64,000 bases of DNA from Megascapheus bottae (GCA_024803745.1 JANJXV010000037.1:4229001-4293000); one strand, 5' to 3'. Shown: positions 32,936-45,320, counted from the first letter of the stretch. The notes: a model not told the origin generated them from the letters alone. Numbers and translations are program-made.

Positions 32936-33012
32936 GCAATCCTGGGGATAAAAAACAGGTCCTTGCATAGGCTGAGCAGATGCTCTGCCACTGGGCTACA
33001 ATCCCAGCCCCA
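32936..33012 (-). mobile_element. ID-like SINE monomer
   Basis: Antisense of a tRNA-type monomer: CAATCCTGGGGATAAAAAACAG ... CTCTGCCACTGGGCTACAATCCCAGCCCC, closer to classic rodent ID/B4-type promoters than the IDL copies. Confidence 0.6.
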
Positions 33013-33777
33013 ATGATATTTCTTAAGGTGATTTTAAGTGAGACCAGGGCTTGCTTTCAATGAATGCCAAGGGTATGAGTGATGGTAGATGTAGTTCAGC
33101 TCATCTAGTGACCTATTTTTATAATGGCTTCTTGTGTATTGTATTCTGATGTGCCCTTTACATCTCTATCCACCACTGACATTTTAATTCATTCCAATGT
33201 ATTGAGAGGGTTTGAGTTTTACTTGATTTGTTCTTGATGGTGTTGCTGTAGAGACAAAACTGGGAACACTTAGAATGAATTTCCAAACTGGAAGTGTTTT
33301 GCTTGGCTTTAGAATCAAAATTACCAAGAGCACAAAATCTACAAGTGAGATAGCTAAGAGGGAGAGCTTGATGAGCTTGTGAGGTGGCAAAGATCAACAC
33401 CTGTTTTTTTCTAGTACTTCATTAAATTCAAATATATCTGGGAAACCCAGTGCCCTTTTAAATGAAAATGTATTGTGCATAGTTTGGAAGCAAAGGTAAC
33501 AAATATAATAATGGTGTGTGAGTTATAATAAAACGGAAACTTACTTCAACAGTGTCTTTTCACAAGTATAGCTACTTTTCTTCCAATAGAGCCCTCCAAA
33601 AGTTTGATGAAGATTGTCTTGAATTGCCAATATGGATTAAGATTACTTAGTAGCTAAGCCATATATGGCTAGCTCTGATTTTCTAAAAATTCACTTTCAG
33701 GAGAAATAGTAATTTGATTTGAAATAGAAGTGATCTAGAAAGAGCCTGGCATTTATCCTATATTATTGAGAACCTAC

Positions 33778-33960
33778 TGACATGATAGTTCATATTTATG
33801 GAGCCCTTACTATGTACCATACAGTTACTCAATATTTACCACATGCTGAGGCTCAGCAATCACTATGTGTGTTTTATAGATGGAAAATTGACACTTGGGA
33901 AGGTTGTCATTTGTCCAGGTTTCTAGGGAAACAAGCCAGGATTTGGAAATTGACCAAGTT
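33778..33960 (-). mobile_element. MIR relic
   Basis: ATTTATGGAGCCCTTACTATGTACCA, TTTTATAGATGGAAAATTGACAC and AACAAGCCAGGATTTGG follow the MIR antisense order. Confidence 0.7.
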
Positions 33961-33969
33961 TTATTTTTT

Positions 33970-34152
33970 TTGCCAGTCTTGGGGTGTGAACTCACTTTCC
34001 TTGAGCTCCTTTTTGCTGAAAGCTAGCACTCTACCACTTGAGCCACAGCACCACTTGTAACATTTTCTATGTATGTGGTATTAAGGAATTGAACCCAGGG
34101 CTTTATGCATGCTAGGCAAGCACTCTACCACCGGGCCATGCTTCTGGCCCAA
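33970..34152 (-). mobile_element. IDL-Geo SINE
   Basis: Antisense: GCCAGTCTTGGGGTGTGAAC, CACTCTACCACTTGAGCCACAG, then ID-like GAATTGAACCCAGGGC and GCTAGGCAAGCACTCTACC. Geo half is shortened near its tail. Confidence 0.87.
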
Positions 34153-36780
34153 CCAGTTTGATTTTAAACCAGCTTTTATTTTTATTTTTTTGCCACTGCT
34201 GGATCATTTCACAGTCTTAACTCTTTCAACAGGCAAAGTTAAAGACAAACAACATAAGCGATTTGAGAAGTACCTTTAAACGACTTGAAATTCTACATTG
34301 TCTACATACATTATGCCTGTCGAATGGAGGTGTGGGTCTTTGTTTGGGTAGCTAGCCCAATATAGTTAGTGCAGTGCTACATAGCTTTTCTGACTAGAAA
34401 CTCCTAATTTGGTGGTCTTAGCATGTTCATAGTCCAAGTGGTATTCCCTAGGAAAACTTTTCTTCGAGGCAAGTGAGCATTAGATGTGAAGTACATAGAT
34501 TACTCCCCAGTCTGATCAGACATTTCTGAAATTGTTAATCACTCCAGGCAATCTGTACTACTAAGCACTAAATAGAATGGATGCTTGGTGATTGTTCAAC
34601 TCTTTTTTTTAAAAGAAATTTAGTTTCATCAATAATTGTCTTGTATATTTTGATAAGTAGCAGTACCAGCTTTCATTTGTAATACAGTTTGTGGCTTTGG
34701 AAGAAAGGGATTCTGTGATTGTTGAAGTGAACTGTGTTATACATGCAAAGAGAAAATAAAATATTAAAACATATTTTCTAAATAAAAAAAAGAATTTTAG
34801 TTTCTAAATATAGATAATCCAGAGTCTCAGTTGGGCATTTTTGAATTCTGGATTACCCAGTTAATGTGCATGCCCATGGGCTCACATGTGCGTGTATATG
34901 TGTGGGTGTGTTCGTGTGTTTAGCAAATCAGTAGGCTCTCCCTGTCAATTGTGTATTTCTGATAATCCTCAGCTTGCTTCCTGCATTTATCAGAGCCTTA
35001 ATCAGCCATTGTGAAGCTAGGATTCTCTATAGTAGGAATTACTAAGACTCTTTCAAGAGATCACACAATCTTTTGGCACAAACAGCAAGTCTTCACTCTA
35101 GAGGGAATGGCTGCTGGTACAGCAGGTGACACAACAATGAACCACACAATGAACTGGTGTGCATCATAGTTCAATTCAAGAGGCTATTTGTTAAAAATCT
35201 TGCTTGACATCAGATAAGGGGGCTTTCCCTTTGCAAACTTGAATGAGCTAGTGTGAAAGGCAAGACTGTAATTCAGATATGCAGTGAAATACAAACAGTT
35301 TCATTTATTAATGGTCACTATTGACCTGTAATTGAGCTGTAATTTGTTAGGTTTAAAACAAAAGTACAACTTGATTTTGCTCAGAAGTACAAAGGATGGA
35401 CATATGAGTCTTTTTTTTGTATACCTTAGATACTCTTGGATAGACTGTTCTTTTGGGATATTCTAGCTGGAGCAGTAATCCTGAGCTGTGACTCTTTGGG
35501 GGCAGGCAGGGGTAATTCTCAAGAATTCTCCAGCTACTTGGTCCCTCTGACAAGCCTTCAGTCTTAGTCGAAGGGGGATGAGAAGATTGCTCATGGAGCC
35601 CTTTATCTGGTTTTTCTTCTTCCTAATCAAGCAACTGTAGGTTTAATTTTCTCCTTTACCTTGCCTTAATACTTCAGCTAATTTTCTTGAATTATCAACT
35701 ATTTGCAATTATTTAATACGTCATTATTTTGGGCCAGTGAAACTCTAAATGCTGGCTTTAGCCTCAGTGTTTACTATGATTATCAGTGAATCTTCATCTA
35801 CCCATTCTTTGCAAAATTTATAATCTCTGCATTGGTATATTTTAAGGTCTTATGTGTTCTTTGTATTATCACCAAAACCAACGAAAACTAATTTCTTGGC
35901 AAGAATCAAATTCTCTGTCGATTTATGTTTAGAAAACAAAACACTCCAATCCTTCAGGGATGCATCTAATCTCACCCAAGAAGTTTATTATAGTGATTGA
36001 GGAAAACCTATGCTTTGCCTACTTAGTTACTTAATTTGAGAAAGTAAATACATTTAAATCCTAACAAGCTATGACATTAGAACATAAAATCCTCTTTTGT
36101 TTCATCGAGCAAAAAGAAAGCACTAATGTCCTTGGTATCCTGTGTGAATAGGGTTATGGGCTATGCCAATGAGGCCTTTGGATCAGGTGAGAGCTTCCTG
36201 CAGCATGAAATGCCCTTTTACAGAGCACCGGCTCTTTGTCAGCATGAATGACTGGCATGGAACAGTTCTATGTATTAGCAGCGTGGCTTTCTCTATGTGA
36301 AGATAAGCTCCAGTCTCTTTTGCTCTGTATTTCCTGTCCTACCATGATGCCAATGAATAAGATGATTAGAGCTTTCAAATCAACAGTAGTACTTGGAAGA
36401 TCGTAAGTAAAGCACACATTACATAATGCCAATGATCGTAAGGGGTAGGTCTTGCTAACTGATCAGCATCTTACGTGATCCCTTCAGGGTAGAATCTTTT
36501 TCATGTTCTCTTAGTTCATGTCTACATAATAACTCATTGCAACATATTAGTGACCTATCTAATAAATAAGTCTCGTTGTTTCTTTGGAAACTATCAAAGC
36601 CTAGCAGTGAGGATTCTTCCATTCATCTCTATGGTAACCAATCATATCTCTGGTGTGAAGTGACACATCTTTCAGTTTCCTGAAGGGAAAAAGCGCTCCT
36701 GCTCAAGAAGCCTTGATAATCCTGTGGGTGGGTGCCATGCTTATTTTTCATTTTTTTCAATAGATAATTAGGTATTTACT
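34153..36780. other. Long unique intronic stretch
   Basis: No repeat or exon recognised over about 2.6 kb. Confidence 0.5.
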
Positions 36781-36854
36781 ATATATCAGGCAGGGAGTTA
36801 GGTGCTAGAATTATGGTGTGACAAAACCCTCTGAGGAAAGACATTCATCAAAGA

Positions 36855-36973
36855 ATAACAAAGGGAGGTTTGGCTCAAGTTGTAGAGTGCCAGACTTGAG
36901 CAAAAGAGTAAAGGGACAGCACCTACGCCCTAAGTTTAAGCCAGTGCCAACACACACACACACACACACACAC
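36855..36973 (+). mobile_element. Geo-type monomer with (AC)n tail
   Basis: TTTGGCTCAAGTTGTAGAGTGCC, ACTTGAGCAAAAGAG, GGGACAGCACC, GCCCTAAGTTTAAGCC and an AC array at 36950-36973. No left monomer is visible, so it is a solo or 5'-truncated Geo unit. Confidence 0.7.
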
Positions 36974-37039
36974 GCGGATTATTCAGGCTTCAATACAAAC
37001 AACATTGGAATAATTGAACCTACTTTTTAAAGGAAATCA

Positions 37040-37165
37040 CAAAAGAATAGATGAGAAAGGGTAACTGAAGGGGTGAATATGATCAGTGTATACCATATAC
37101 CTGTAAGGAAATAACACCGCGAGCCCTACACATAATACGCTTAACATTAACTAATAAAAACATCA
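37040..37165 (+). mobile_element. Older L1-type 3' end
   Basis: GAAAGGGTAACTGAAGGGGTGAATATGATCAG ... CTAATAAAAACATC has the purine-rich then AT-rich AATAAA-like layout of an L1 3' UTR. Confidence 0.4.
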
Positions 37166-38555
37166 GCGGAAACTTCAGATCAATAGTGAAAAGAAAAAAG
37201 GAGACTAGATTGGAAAAGGTGTGGAGACATGTAATTTGTTCATTGTTCACTGACACAGCTGTATATAATGTATTCTTAGGTGATGATGGAGTCTCTTCTA
37301 AAGCATGTGCCTTTGTAAGAGATTCAAGATGAGCTCCTGTATTTAGACCTCTTTCACATTTACTGTGTCATACACACACTTATCCAGACATAAATTAGCA
37401 TCATTAATGCCGAGTGTCATGTTAAAGCCCAGCAGTTGCCTCACTTAGCACCTTCCTCTTTGTACTTTACCCTCTGCCTTCAAAGCCTGCTCCCAGCTCC
37501 TATTTTCCCTCCCAGAAATGTGAGATTGGGTTTTCTGCTGTACTATCAGACTAGTCCTCCACTTAAAGTCTAATCTGCTATGGCTTTGTGCCTGATTGTC
37601 AGGAACTTGGAAAATGTATTAAGATATGGGACAGTGCAAAGGCTCTGTTTTGACAATGATTATGCTTATTATCTATTTTAATAAATGTAAATTGCTGTGG
37701 AGAAACAAGTCATTTTATGCCACTTGAATCCTTTGAGGGAAGCCTGAACCTTTCTGCATGGCTTAGACCTATTACTGTCATTTTCCCTTCACTGAGTCGC
37801 ATGAAAACACATAAATGAGATCCTCTGTGAATGCACCCTCTGGTACTGTTACCTAATAAGTTGTTGTGATATCATACTTCCAGAAATCACACATTTTGTA
37901 ATATTTGCAAATCTGAGATCTGAGATTGTGGGGTAAACTGAATCTCAAGTCAACTTGGATGTGCCCAGAACTGTGCTTGGGCTTTGTTCCAACTATCAAA
38001 AGCTCACAATTTCATCCTTAGTCTTAGGGTAGGGACTTACAGATGACCCTGAGAAGATGAATTGTAGTTGAAGGCATTGTGTTATGTGATTACACAGAGA
38101 AACATTGTATGCTTATACATGGATTGTACACACGTGTGTATTGTGGGACAGCTGAGGGCACGGATGTGACACCCCAGCATGCACAGTTAAACGCCCAGAC
38201 TTCCATGTCTAAAACCATTGTCCAGTAAAAGGAACCAACAGTCCCTGCAAGCTGAAGTCTCTTGTTGTTCTGGAACAAGAAAATGAAATGAGCCTGGAGC
38301 CTCATAATTACAAAATGAGGAAACCTTGTGAGGAAAAGAAGAACTGAGTTTGACAGTATCATCATGAATAGACACAGGAGCCAATTAAAAGAACCCAAGG
38401 CCAAAATAGAGCAGATTGAACAATAAAATAAGTAGCATTAGAATGTTTCCCAAAATACGAAACAAATATCCATAATCATATATGTATATATTTAAATAAT
38501 AAACTTACATGGGATGTTTTTCCTCCCTCACAAAAATTGTGAACTTTGCAGCTTG
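37166..38555. other. Unique intronic DNA
   Basis: No exon or repeat recognised; antisense frames at 38090-38404 are unsupported. Confidence 0.5.
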
Positions 38556-38559
38556 GGGA

Positions 38560-38700
38560 AGTGACCTAGGAAAAGGGAGAAAAATGAGGCAGGGAATAAC
38601 AATGTTTGACAGCAAATATACTCATTACCTTACATATGTAGTTGTAACCCCTCTATGCATCACCTTGGCAATAGAATAAAATTTAAAAATAATGTGAATA
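38560..38700 (+). mobile_element. Older L1-type 3' end
   Basis: GAAGTGACCTAGGAAAAGGG, GACAGCAAATATACTCATTACC, GTTGTAACCCCTCTATGCATCACC and GCAATAGAATAAAA. It is the sense counterpart of the antisense copy at 40895. Confidence 0.55.
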
Positions 38701-39643
38701 GGGATGCTAGCAGCATAAAATTCTGAAGTTATTGTGTAAGTGGCACAACCTAAGAGCACAGTGAACGGGTTCATCTCATATTCCTAAAGTGTAGGCAAGT
38801 AGTTATACAAAGAGGTTTCCATTCAGCAGTTTGGTTTTTGAATGCAATGCATCTTGATCAATGTCACTGCTTTCACCATTCGTCGGACTATGTAAGAGTG
38901 CAGAAGGGAGAAAGTTTAGAATGAAAAGATCTGACTAGTAGTACATCAGCCAATTGATCAAGGTCATGAGCATAAGTCATGTTGACAGTAGGTCCCTTTG
39001 ATGGGTAGCTTTGTGGTCTTGAATCATGACAAAATCAAGTCAATCCAAAGAGAGGCATCAGACACCATAGCTGACTGGCAATCCTCAAAGCTGTCAAGAT
39101 CAAAAGTAAGGAAAGTCGAAGACTCTCATAGCCAAGAGAACCTTAGGAGACATGAGAAGTATACTATAAATGCGATTCTAGAAGAGATAAAAGGACATTA
39201 GATTAAAAAAAAAACTAAACTGAGTAGACGACGAGTCTCAACACTGTATCAACCACTGATTGGTTAATTAATTATAACCTATGTACACAGTTACATGAGA
39301 TGGCCATGCCTGAAAAAAAAATTACAAGTACATAAGAATTCTTTCATACCTCCTAAGAATTTTTATGATTTTTTTCTGTCAGTCTCAAACCTATCATAAA
39401 AGAAATATGTTAGTAAAGTAAACCAAAGAATAAGAAGTGAGGGGCTGCACTGAGAAGTCAGTAAGTAGATAATAGTAGTGTGAATGAAAGAAAGCAGTAC
39501 AGAGTATTCGGGGCACCTAATGGGGCTTTTGGATCCTGTTTGTGCAACTGTGAGAAGCTTAATGTTGCTGCTTTGTTTTCCTGTTTGTAAGATGATGATA
39601 GAACCTACCACAAGTCAATTTAGACTGTGAAGTCAAACCTCAG

Positions 39644-39679
39644 GAGTGCAAAGCTGAGTGCAAAGCTGAGTGCAAAGCT
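39644..39679 (+). repeat. Three tandem copies of a 12-bp unit
   Basis: GAGTGCAAAGCT occurs three times without a mismatch. Confidence 0.95.
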
Positions 39680-39851
39680 CTGGTCATCGGTTGCTATAGC
39701 AAAAAGAATAATGCTAAACTCAGAAAACTGCTGAGGACTGGAGTGATATATGTGAAGGGCTAAGAGCAAACCTGAACATCTAGTACTTAGATAAATATGA
39801 GCTTTAACCACCGCTGTTGTCCTTTGTTATCTCATCTTCCTCCTCCTCTTT

Positions 39852-40070
39852 GTGCTGGTCATGGAGCTTGAACTCAGGGCCTGAGCTAATTTGCTCAAGG
39901 CTAATGTTCTACCACTTGAGCCATAGTTCCACTTGCAGCTTTGTGATGATTAATTAAGAGATAATCTCACAGGTATTCCTGTTAGGTGTTGGCTTTGAAC
40001 CACGATCCTCATATGTCAGCCTTCTGAGTAGCTAGCATTACAGTGTGAGCCACCAATCTCCAGCTAGCAG
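39852..40070 (-). mobile_element. B1-Geo dimeric SINE
   Basis: Antisense: AGCTTGAACTCAGGGCCTG, TACCACTTGAGCCATAG, GTTGGCTTTGAACCACG, TAGCTAGCATTACAG. A CTTCCTCCTCCTC stretch sits at its tail. Confidence 0.83.
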
Positions 40071-40529
40071 TACATACCATATTCTCACATGCAGGTCTCT
40101 TGGAAGATCTCAGTGGGAGAATCAAGCGTGCTTAGTGCCAGCCTAGAGTTAGGTACATGGCTTGTATTTTAGATCTACTTACCATAGGGAATAAACTGTG
40201 CAGGAAACAAAGAAAAACATCCTGCAGAGCAAAAGTCTTCCCCTTAAAGTCCATGCAGCAGACCTCTGAGCCTTCTGAAGCCCTAAACTGACACTGGAGA
40301 AGTTGCTGAGCAAACGAACGGAGGATGATGAGTGTGTGCTCTGGCCCACACCTAATTTGAACAAAGTCCAAAGCACAGGAGTCCTGTCACCTTTACAGAG
40401 CTGTGGAGAGGTCAGAAGATTGACGTGTAGAGGCACAGAGGGAAGAAGGAATGATTATAGACACGAGCCATATGTAGAACATATAATTGAGATCAAGTAT
40501 AGATAAAAGCTGGCGCATATTTTCAGTAG

Positions 40530-40705
40530 TACAACAGACAGGCTCTATACAAGAAGTCAGTGTCTAAGACTTGCATCCTAGACAGATCACTCTGGCTATT
40601 AGAGATGGAAAGCCAGTTTGGAAGCTGTTGAGATGTGTTAGTGAGATTGTGGAAGCCTACATTGTGATGGTGGTTCCAGAAAGTGGACTGAGAAGGATCT
40701 AGATC
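40530..40705. mobile_element. Ancient interspersed repeat fragment
   Basis: AGATCACTCTGGCTATTAGAG, GAAGCTGTTGAGATG and GTGATGGTGGTTCCAG match phrases of the family described at 15785. Confidence 0.35.
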
Positions 40706-40894
40706 ACTATGAGCCAGAAATTATGCAAATGTATTTTCCTCCCCAAGAGTGTGATGTATAACTGTTTGTGACTCCTAAGCAATTTCTTAACATTGGCATG
40801 AGGTAGAAATACTATAAAATGACAAAAGAATTTTAACAGGGTAGCTTTAAGACTGTCTTTCCCACCTGTAGTATATACCGTGACAGTGTTGATT

Positions 40895-41130
40895 TTAGTT
40901 TTTAACTAATTTACTTTATTGTTAGAGGTGCTGTACAGAAGGATTCTGATTACACAAGTCAGGTAATGAGTACATTGCTGTTCATACAGTGTCTTCTGTT
41001 CCCTCATTCTCTCCCAGACCCTTTCCCATCTCCACCCACCAGTTGTAGAGTTGACTTCCATCAGGATCCAATGAGCTCCACTGCTGCGCTTTTTCACCCT
41101 TTCCCCTCAAATTCTGTGCCCCCCAAATAT
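40895..41130 (-). mobile_element. Older L1-type 3' end
   Basis: TTTATTGTTAGAGGTGCTGTACAG, CACAAGTCAGGTAATGAGTAC and a C-rich CCCTCATTCTCTCCCAGACCC tract mirror the sense copy at 38560. Confidence 0.55.
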
Positions 41131-41285
41131 CTACCATAAAGAAGACAGAAGAACTACCTCAGTTTTTTAAACAAGCATAAAAATGCTTAGTGGATAGGAA
41201 AATATTCTAGACCAGCCGCCTCCAAGAAAAATAGAATAAAAGTCACAGGGTAATTTTAATTTTCTAGTTATATAAGAAAGTTTAG

Positions 41286-41485
41286 GGGGCCCAGAGTTTG
41301 GCCTAGTGGTAAAGTGCTTGCCTAGCATACACAAAGACCCAGGTTCAATTCCTTGCTACCACATACTTGGAAAAAGCCAGAAGTGGAGCTGAGGCTCAAG
41401 TGGTAGAGCTCTGGCCTTGAGAAAAATCCACGGACAGTGCTCAGGCCCTGAGCTTAAGCCCAGGACTGGCACAAAAAAAAAAAAA
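41286..41485 (+). mobile_element. IDL-Geo SINE with 12-bp TSD
   Basis: TTTGGCCTAGTGGTAAAGTG, CCCAGGTTCAATTCC, AAAAGCCAGAAGTGG, TGAGGCTCAAGTGGTAGAGC, GCCCTGAGCTTAAGCCC and an A-tail. Duplication AAGAAAGTTTAG at 41274-41285 and 41486-41497. Full length and little diverged. Confidence 0.95.
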
Positions 41486-41507
41486 AAGAAAGTTTAGTTT
41501 TTTGTTT

Positions 41508-41738
41508 CTAATTGTGGAGCTTGAACTCAGGGTCTGAGCTCAACACTCACTCTTTTGCTCAATCAAGGCTAGTGCTCTATTCTTCTGAACCACAGTACCA
41601 CTTTGTTTTTGAGTGATTAATTGGAGATAAGTGTCTCACAAGGACTTTTCTGCCCAGGCTGGCTTTGAACCATAATTTTCAGATGTCTGCCTCCTGAGTA
41701 GCTAGGATTATAGGCATGAGCCACCAGAGTCTGGTTAT
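41508..41738 (-). mobile_element. B1-Geo dimeric SINE
   Basis: Antisense, close behind the IDL-Geo copy: AGCTTGAACTCAGGGTCTG, TTAATTGGAGATAAG, CCCAGGCTGGCTTTGAAC, TAGCTAGGATTATAGGCATG. Confidence 0.87.
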
Positions 41739-41814
41739 TAATTTTAATAATATATATCTTGTCACATCAATAGTATATTAATAGTATATTTTACTATACT
41801 AAAATGTAGTTTCA

Positions 41815-41930
41815 AGCTGGGCATGGTGGCACGTAGCTGTAATTCCAGCATTCTGGCAACTGGAAACATTGAGCATTTGAGACCAGCATGGGCTACACAG
41901 TAGCCTGTCTTCTCTTGTCTTGTTCCTACC
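41815..41930 (+). mobile_element. 7SL/B1-type SINE monomer
   Basis: AGCTGGGCATGGTGGCACG, TAGCTGTAATTCCAGCATTCTGG, TTTGAGACCAGCATGGGCTACA is the classic B1 arm in sense orientation. Confidence 0.75.
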
Positions 41931-42269
41931 TGGCTCTGTCTCTTCTTCTCTTTCTCTTTATTTTCACAATGTTTTCAGCCTAGAGTCAGACTCCTGAATA
42001 TTTTTGTATAGTTTTCAAATCCCAATGCGTGTTTTACATTGGTGGCACACACATCTCAGACGAGTCTCTTTTCAGATGTGCTGTGGTAACATGTGGCTAT
42101 CAGTTCTTTTGAGGTAAGTTAGCATGCAACAGGGCAGGCCCAATTTAGTACATAATACTCGTTTCACTTAATGAATGCCCACTCTGTGGTGGTAGTGCAG
42201 CTATTACACCTTTAGCTCTTGTTTACAAATCGGAGCTTTAATCATGAGTGTCTGTCCTTCCGGGGATTA

Positions 42270-42660
42270 CATGTGTAGAGAGGAGACGTGTAACAACAAA
42301 AACAGCCCAGAAAATCATAAGTAATAGTATGATGGAAACCAGTGGAAATAAGCATGGTTCTGTGTCTTCTGTGGAGGTGTCTTGAAGTAAGAGGAGAAAT
42401 AGAAGAAGAGTTACTCATTCAAATAACTGTGGAAGGAAGAGTAGAGGGAGACCTGAGGCCTGTGACCAGCTGAAGAATCACGATGTGGCTAAAGCCTAGC
42501 AAGTGAGGGAGAGGGGGCCATTGGATGAGCCTATAGAGGTGTGCATAAACCAGACCTCCTGGCACTTTGTAAGATCATATGGACTTGCAATATGATTCTA
42601 AGCACTCTGAAGTCTATTCAGGGGTATGAGAGAGAGGGGTGGGGGACTTGTTCATTAAGA
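42270..42660. mobile_element. Ancient interspersed repeat fragment
   Basis: GTGTGCATAAACCAGACC, TTGTAAGATCATATGG, GAGACCTGAGGCCTGTGACC and AAGCCTAGCAAGTGAGGG recall the family described at 15785 and 59830. Confidence 0.35.
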
Positions 42661-42769
42661 ACATTGCTTTAACACAGGTTACTGTGTAGGCTGGTGACAA
42701 AAAAAATATTGCTAGTGGTAGAAGAATGGTATTTCTGTATCATTTCTAAAAGAAAGGAAAGACCTAGAA

Positions 42770-43185
42770 AAGAAATGGGGGAAGCCCAGAGCGATAATTG
42801 ATGCATATTTTCTCTTATGTGTGAAATCTAGACTTAGCTTAAATTTATAAGAAAGTAGGTTGCATGGTATATTGACTGAAATATGGTAGATTCAAGGGAG
42901 AAGTCAAATAGTGTAATTCCTAAGAAAGGCAGGTTCAAAATTAAACCAAAAAACCCCCCAATGAAACAGGTTCTTGAAAGGGATGGGTCAAGGGGCATGA
43001 GGTAAACAAATCAGGGAGGAGAGGGGGAGAATGCAGTAAGAAATGTAATATTTATTCTACAAAATGTGTAGTGTGGGAAAGGGGTGGCTAGAGGAGGGAT
43101 GGGTGAAAATGTAGAATGCAAGATGCATTGCATTCATAAACTACTTTTTATAACTAAAGATAATAGAAGAAAGCAAAACCAATAA
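42770..43185 (+). mobile_element. Older L1-type 3' region
   Basis: ATATTTTCTCTTATGTGTGAAATCTAGAC is typical of the L1 ORF2/3' UTR junction; GGAGGAGAGGGGGAGAATG purine tract and AT-rich end follow. It is diverged. Confidence 0.55.
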
Positions 43186-43189
43186 AAAT

Positions 43190-44148
43190 TAAAATTTAAA
43201 AGCATGTTCTACATACCTACAGGATTTTAAGTTATGGGAAGACAATCACATTCATAGATGCAGAGTTTTAGATAGAAAGGAATGCAGGTGCTAAACCCAG
43301 CTGGCTTCTCTGGAGCAGATGCTTGTGCTGTCATGGTCTTGATGCCATTCTGAATGGCACTTGCAACTTCCGAATGGCAGGTACTCTGCTCTACCTGTGA
43401 TTGCTGGTTTTCCCTCTTGGGTGATTGGAAGTGCTGCAATGAATCAGTTCCCAGTGGTATGGTATGGACCAGGGGTCTTGCAGTGGTTTGTGTGGGTGGG
43501 GAATTAGCTGGCACTCAGAGTCCAGGAGACAAGATAGCAACCTTTTATTTGTCTGGCAATTGGACATAAGATGATAGAAGATATATATATTATCCTAGTC
43601 ATGATATCTCTGTCTAATAGATAAAATAAGAAGTATCCATCCACAAATTATGGAAGAACAAATTGAGGCTTGGAGAAATGCATATTGATTATATCTTTGG
43701 AATGTGTGAGTCTGAGCTCATTTCCCTTGTGACTTGAAACCTGATATCTTGTATACTCTCAGGGTGAGGCAATTGTATAATCTGTCTTCTTGTTAAGACA
43801 ATTGGATTAAAAGCTCTAAAATCACTGAGTCTATGTATCTCTCCTGGTGTTTAGCAAATGACAGAGTGTCCTTGGGTTACAAATAGGTGTTAGTCTGAAT
43901 TCACTGGTCCTGATGAAGGGTAATTTGTAAGCACTGGAATAGAAGAGAATCTGCATTGAAAAGTATCTTAATATAATTTGTTAGAAAGTTTGTCTCTTGC
44001 ATTCTCACGACCTACTATTTGGTTATTAATGGATAATAATGACTGAAATATTTAAGTAATTTTTTTCTTGAATTATGCATAGAATGTAGTTGTTAGGAAA
44101 TGATATAAATTGTGAATGGACCCTGGAAGATTTAAAATGTAGGCTCTT
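43190..44148. other. Unique intronic DNA
   Basis: A 95-codon antisense frame at 43227-43514 has no recognisable content. Confidence 0.5.
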
Positions 44149-44279
44149 TAAAAAAATTCTTTTAGTATTTTAATAGCATATATTAGTCACACAAATCCGT
44201 ATGCTTCATTGTGATATTTCCATGTATTTATGCATATCCCATCACTCTTTATCTTAACTCCCCTTATTTTTCAGTTTGG

Positions 44280-44672
44280 GGGTTTGATTTTTTTAATGAG
44301 TTTGAATTCAGGGTTTTGTGCTTGTTTGACTGGTGCTCTACCCCTTGAGCCATGCCTCCAACTGGGCCTTTTTTTGGGGGGGGCCAGTCCCGGGCTTGGG
44401 CTTGGAACCTGAGCACTGTCTTTGGACTTTGTCAAGGCTAGAGCTCTACCACTTGAGCCTCAGCACCACTTCTGGCTTTTTTCTATATGTGGTACCGAGG
44501 AATTGAACCCGGGTCTTCATGCATGCTAGGCAAGCACTTTAACCACTAAGCCAAACTCCCAGCTCCGCTGATTATTTTTGAGATGGAATTAAACTGACTT
44601 TTTGCTCAAGATAGCTTCAAACCTCAATCCCAACAGCTAGGATTTTAGGCATGAACACTGGGTCCTGGCTGT
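44280..44672 (-). mobile_element. Older tRNA/B1 SINE interrupted by IDL-Geo
   Basis: First part 44280-44368 (GAATTCAGGGTTTTGTGC, GGTGCTCTACCCCTTGAGCC), second part 44569-44672 (TTTTTGAGATGG, ATAGCTTCAAACCTCAATCC, ACAGCTAGGATTTTAGGC). Confidence 0.65.
44370..44568 (-). mobile_element. IDL-Geo SINE nested in an older SINE
   Basis: GCCAGTCCCGGGCTTGGGC, GCTCTACCACTTGAGCCTCAG, GTGGTACCGAGGAATTGAACCC, GCTAGGCAAGCACTTTAACCAC. Well preserved, hence young. Confidence 0.88.
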
Positions 44673-45320
44673 TTTAAATAATCGCATTTCATTGTCCTTT
44701 TATCATACCTGAGTATGAAGTACTTCAACTTCTCCTTGCCCTTATCCCTCCCACTGGCTCTCACTCTCAAGGAGTGCCCAGTTTACACTTTTGTTGCTTT
44801 TAATTTACTTTTTAGATTTACCTTTGGTCTGTCTTAGTTTTGATTTTCTGTTAAAGTTTTTATTTTTCACTTAGCATGGTAATCTCCAGTTCTATTTGTT
44901 CTGTTGCGAACAACACAACTTCAGGTTCTTAAACCTTTGGGGGATTTTGAGAGGTCTGATTGAACCCTTTGAGGATTGGACTCCTGTACCAGGCTCCTCT
45001 CTTCAAAGGGGGAAAATCTAAGAAATTCATAACCTATCAGAAATTCCTGCAATTCCAGAGGGACTGTAGTTTCCTATGACATTGATTCCCTAGGCGGTGA
45101 TCAAGAAAAGATTGAGAAGACGTTAAGTGAACAAATGTGCAGGATTTGGTGGAAGATGTGGTATGGTGTGGTATTTCAGAAGCGGAATGTGTCATATTCC
45201 ATTCTGGTGATGAAGTATGGTGGATCTGGTATCACAGATGCATGACTAGGAAGTGTGGATAAACTACCTCCTCAGTGGACTCATATTTCAGGCTTCCCAG
45301 TCCATAGAACTAAGAATCTT

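Larger units (their letters stand above)
44150..44930 (-). mobile_element. Old L1 3' region carrying a SINE within a SINE
   Basis: Flanking blocks 44150-44274 (TTAGTCACACAAATCCGTATGC, TTGTGATATTTCCATG) and 44680-44930 (TATCATACCTGAGTATGAAG, CACTTAGCATGGTAATCTCC) look like antisense L1 sequence. They are separated by a SINE that itself contains another SINE. Confidence 0.5.
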
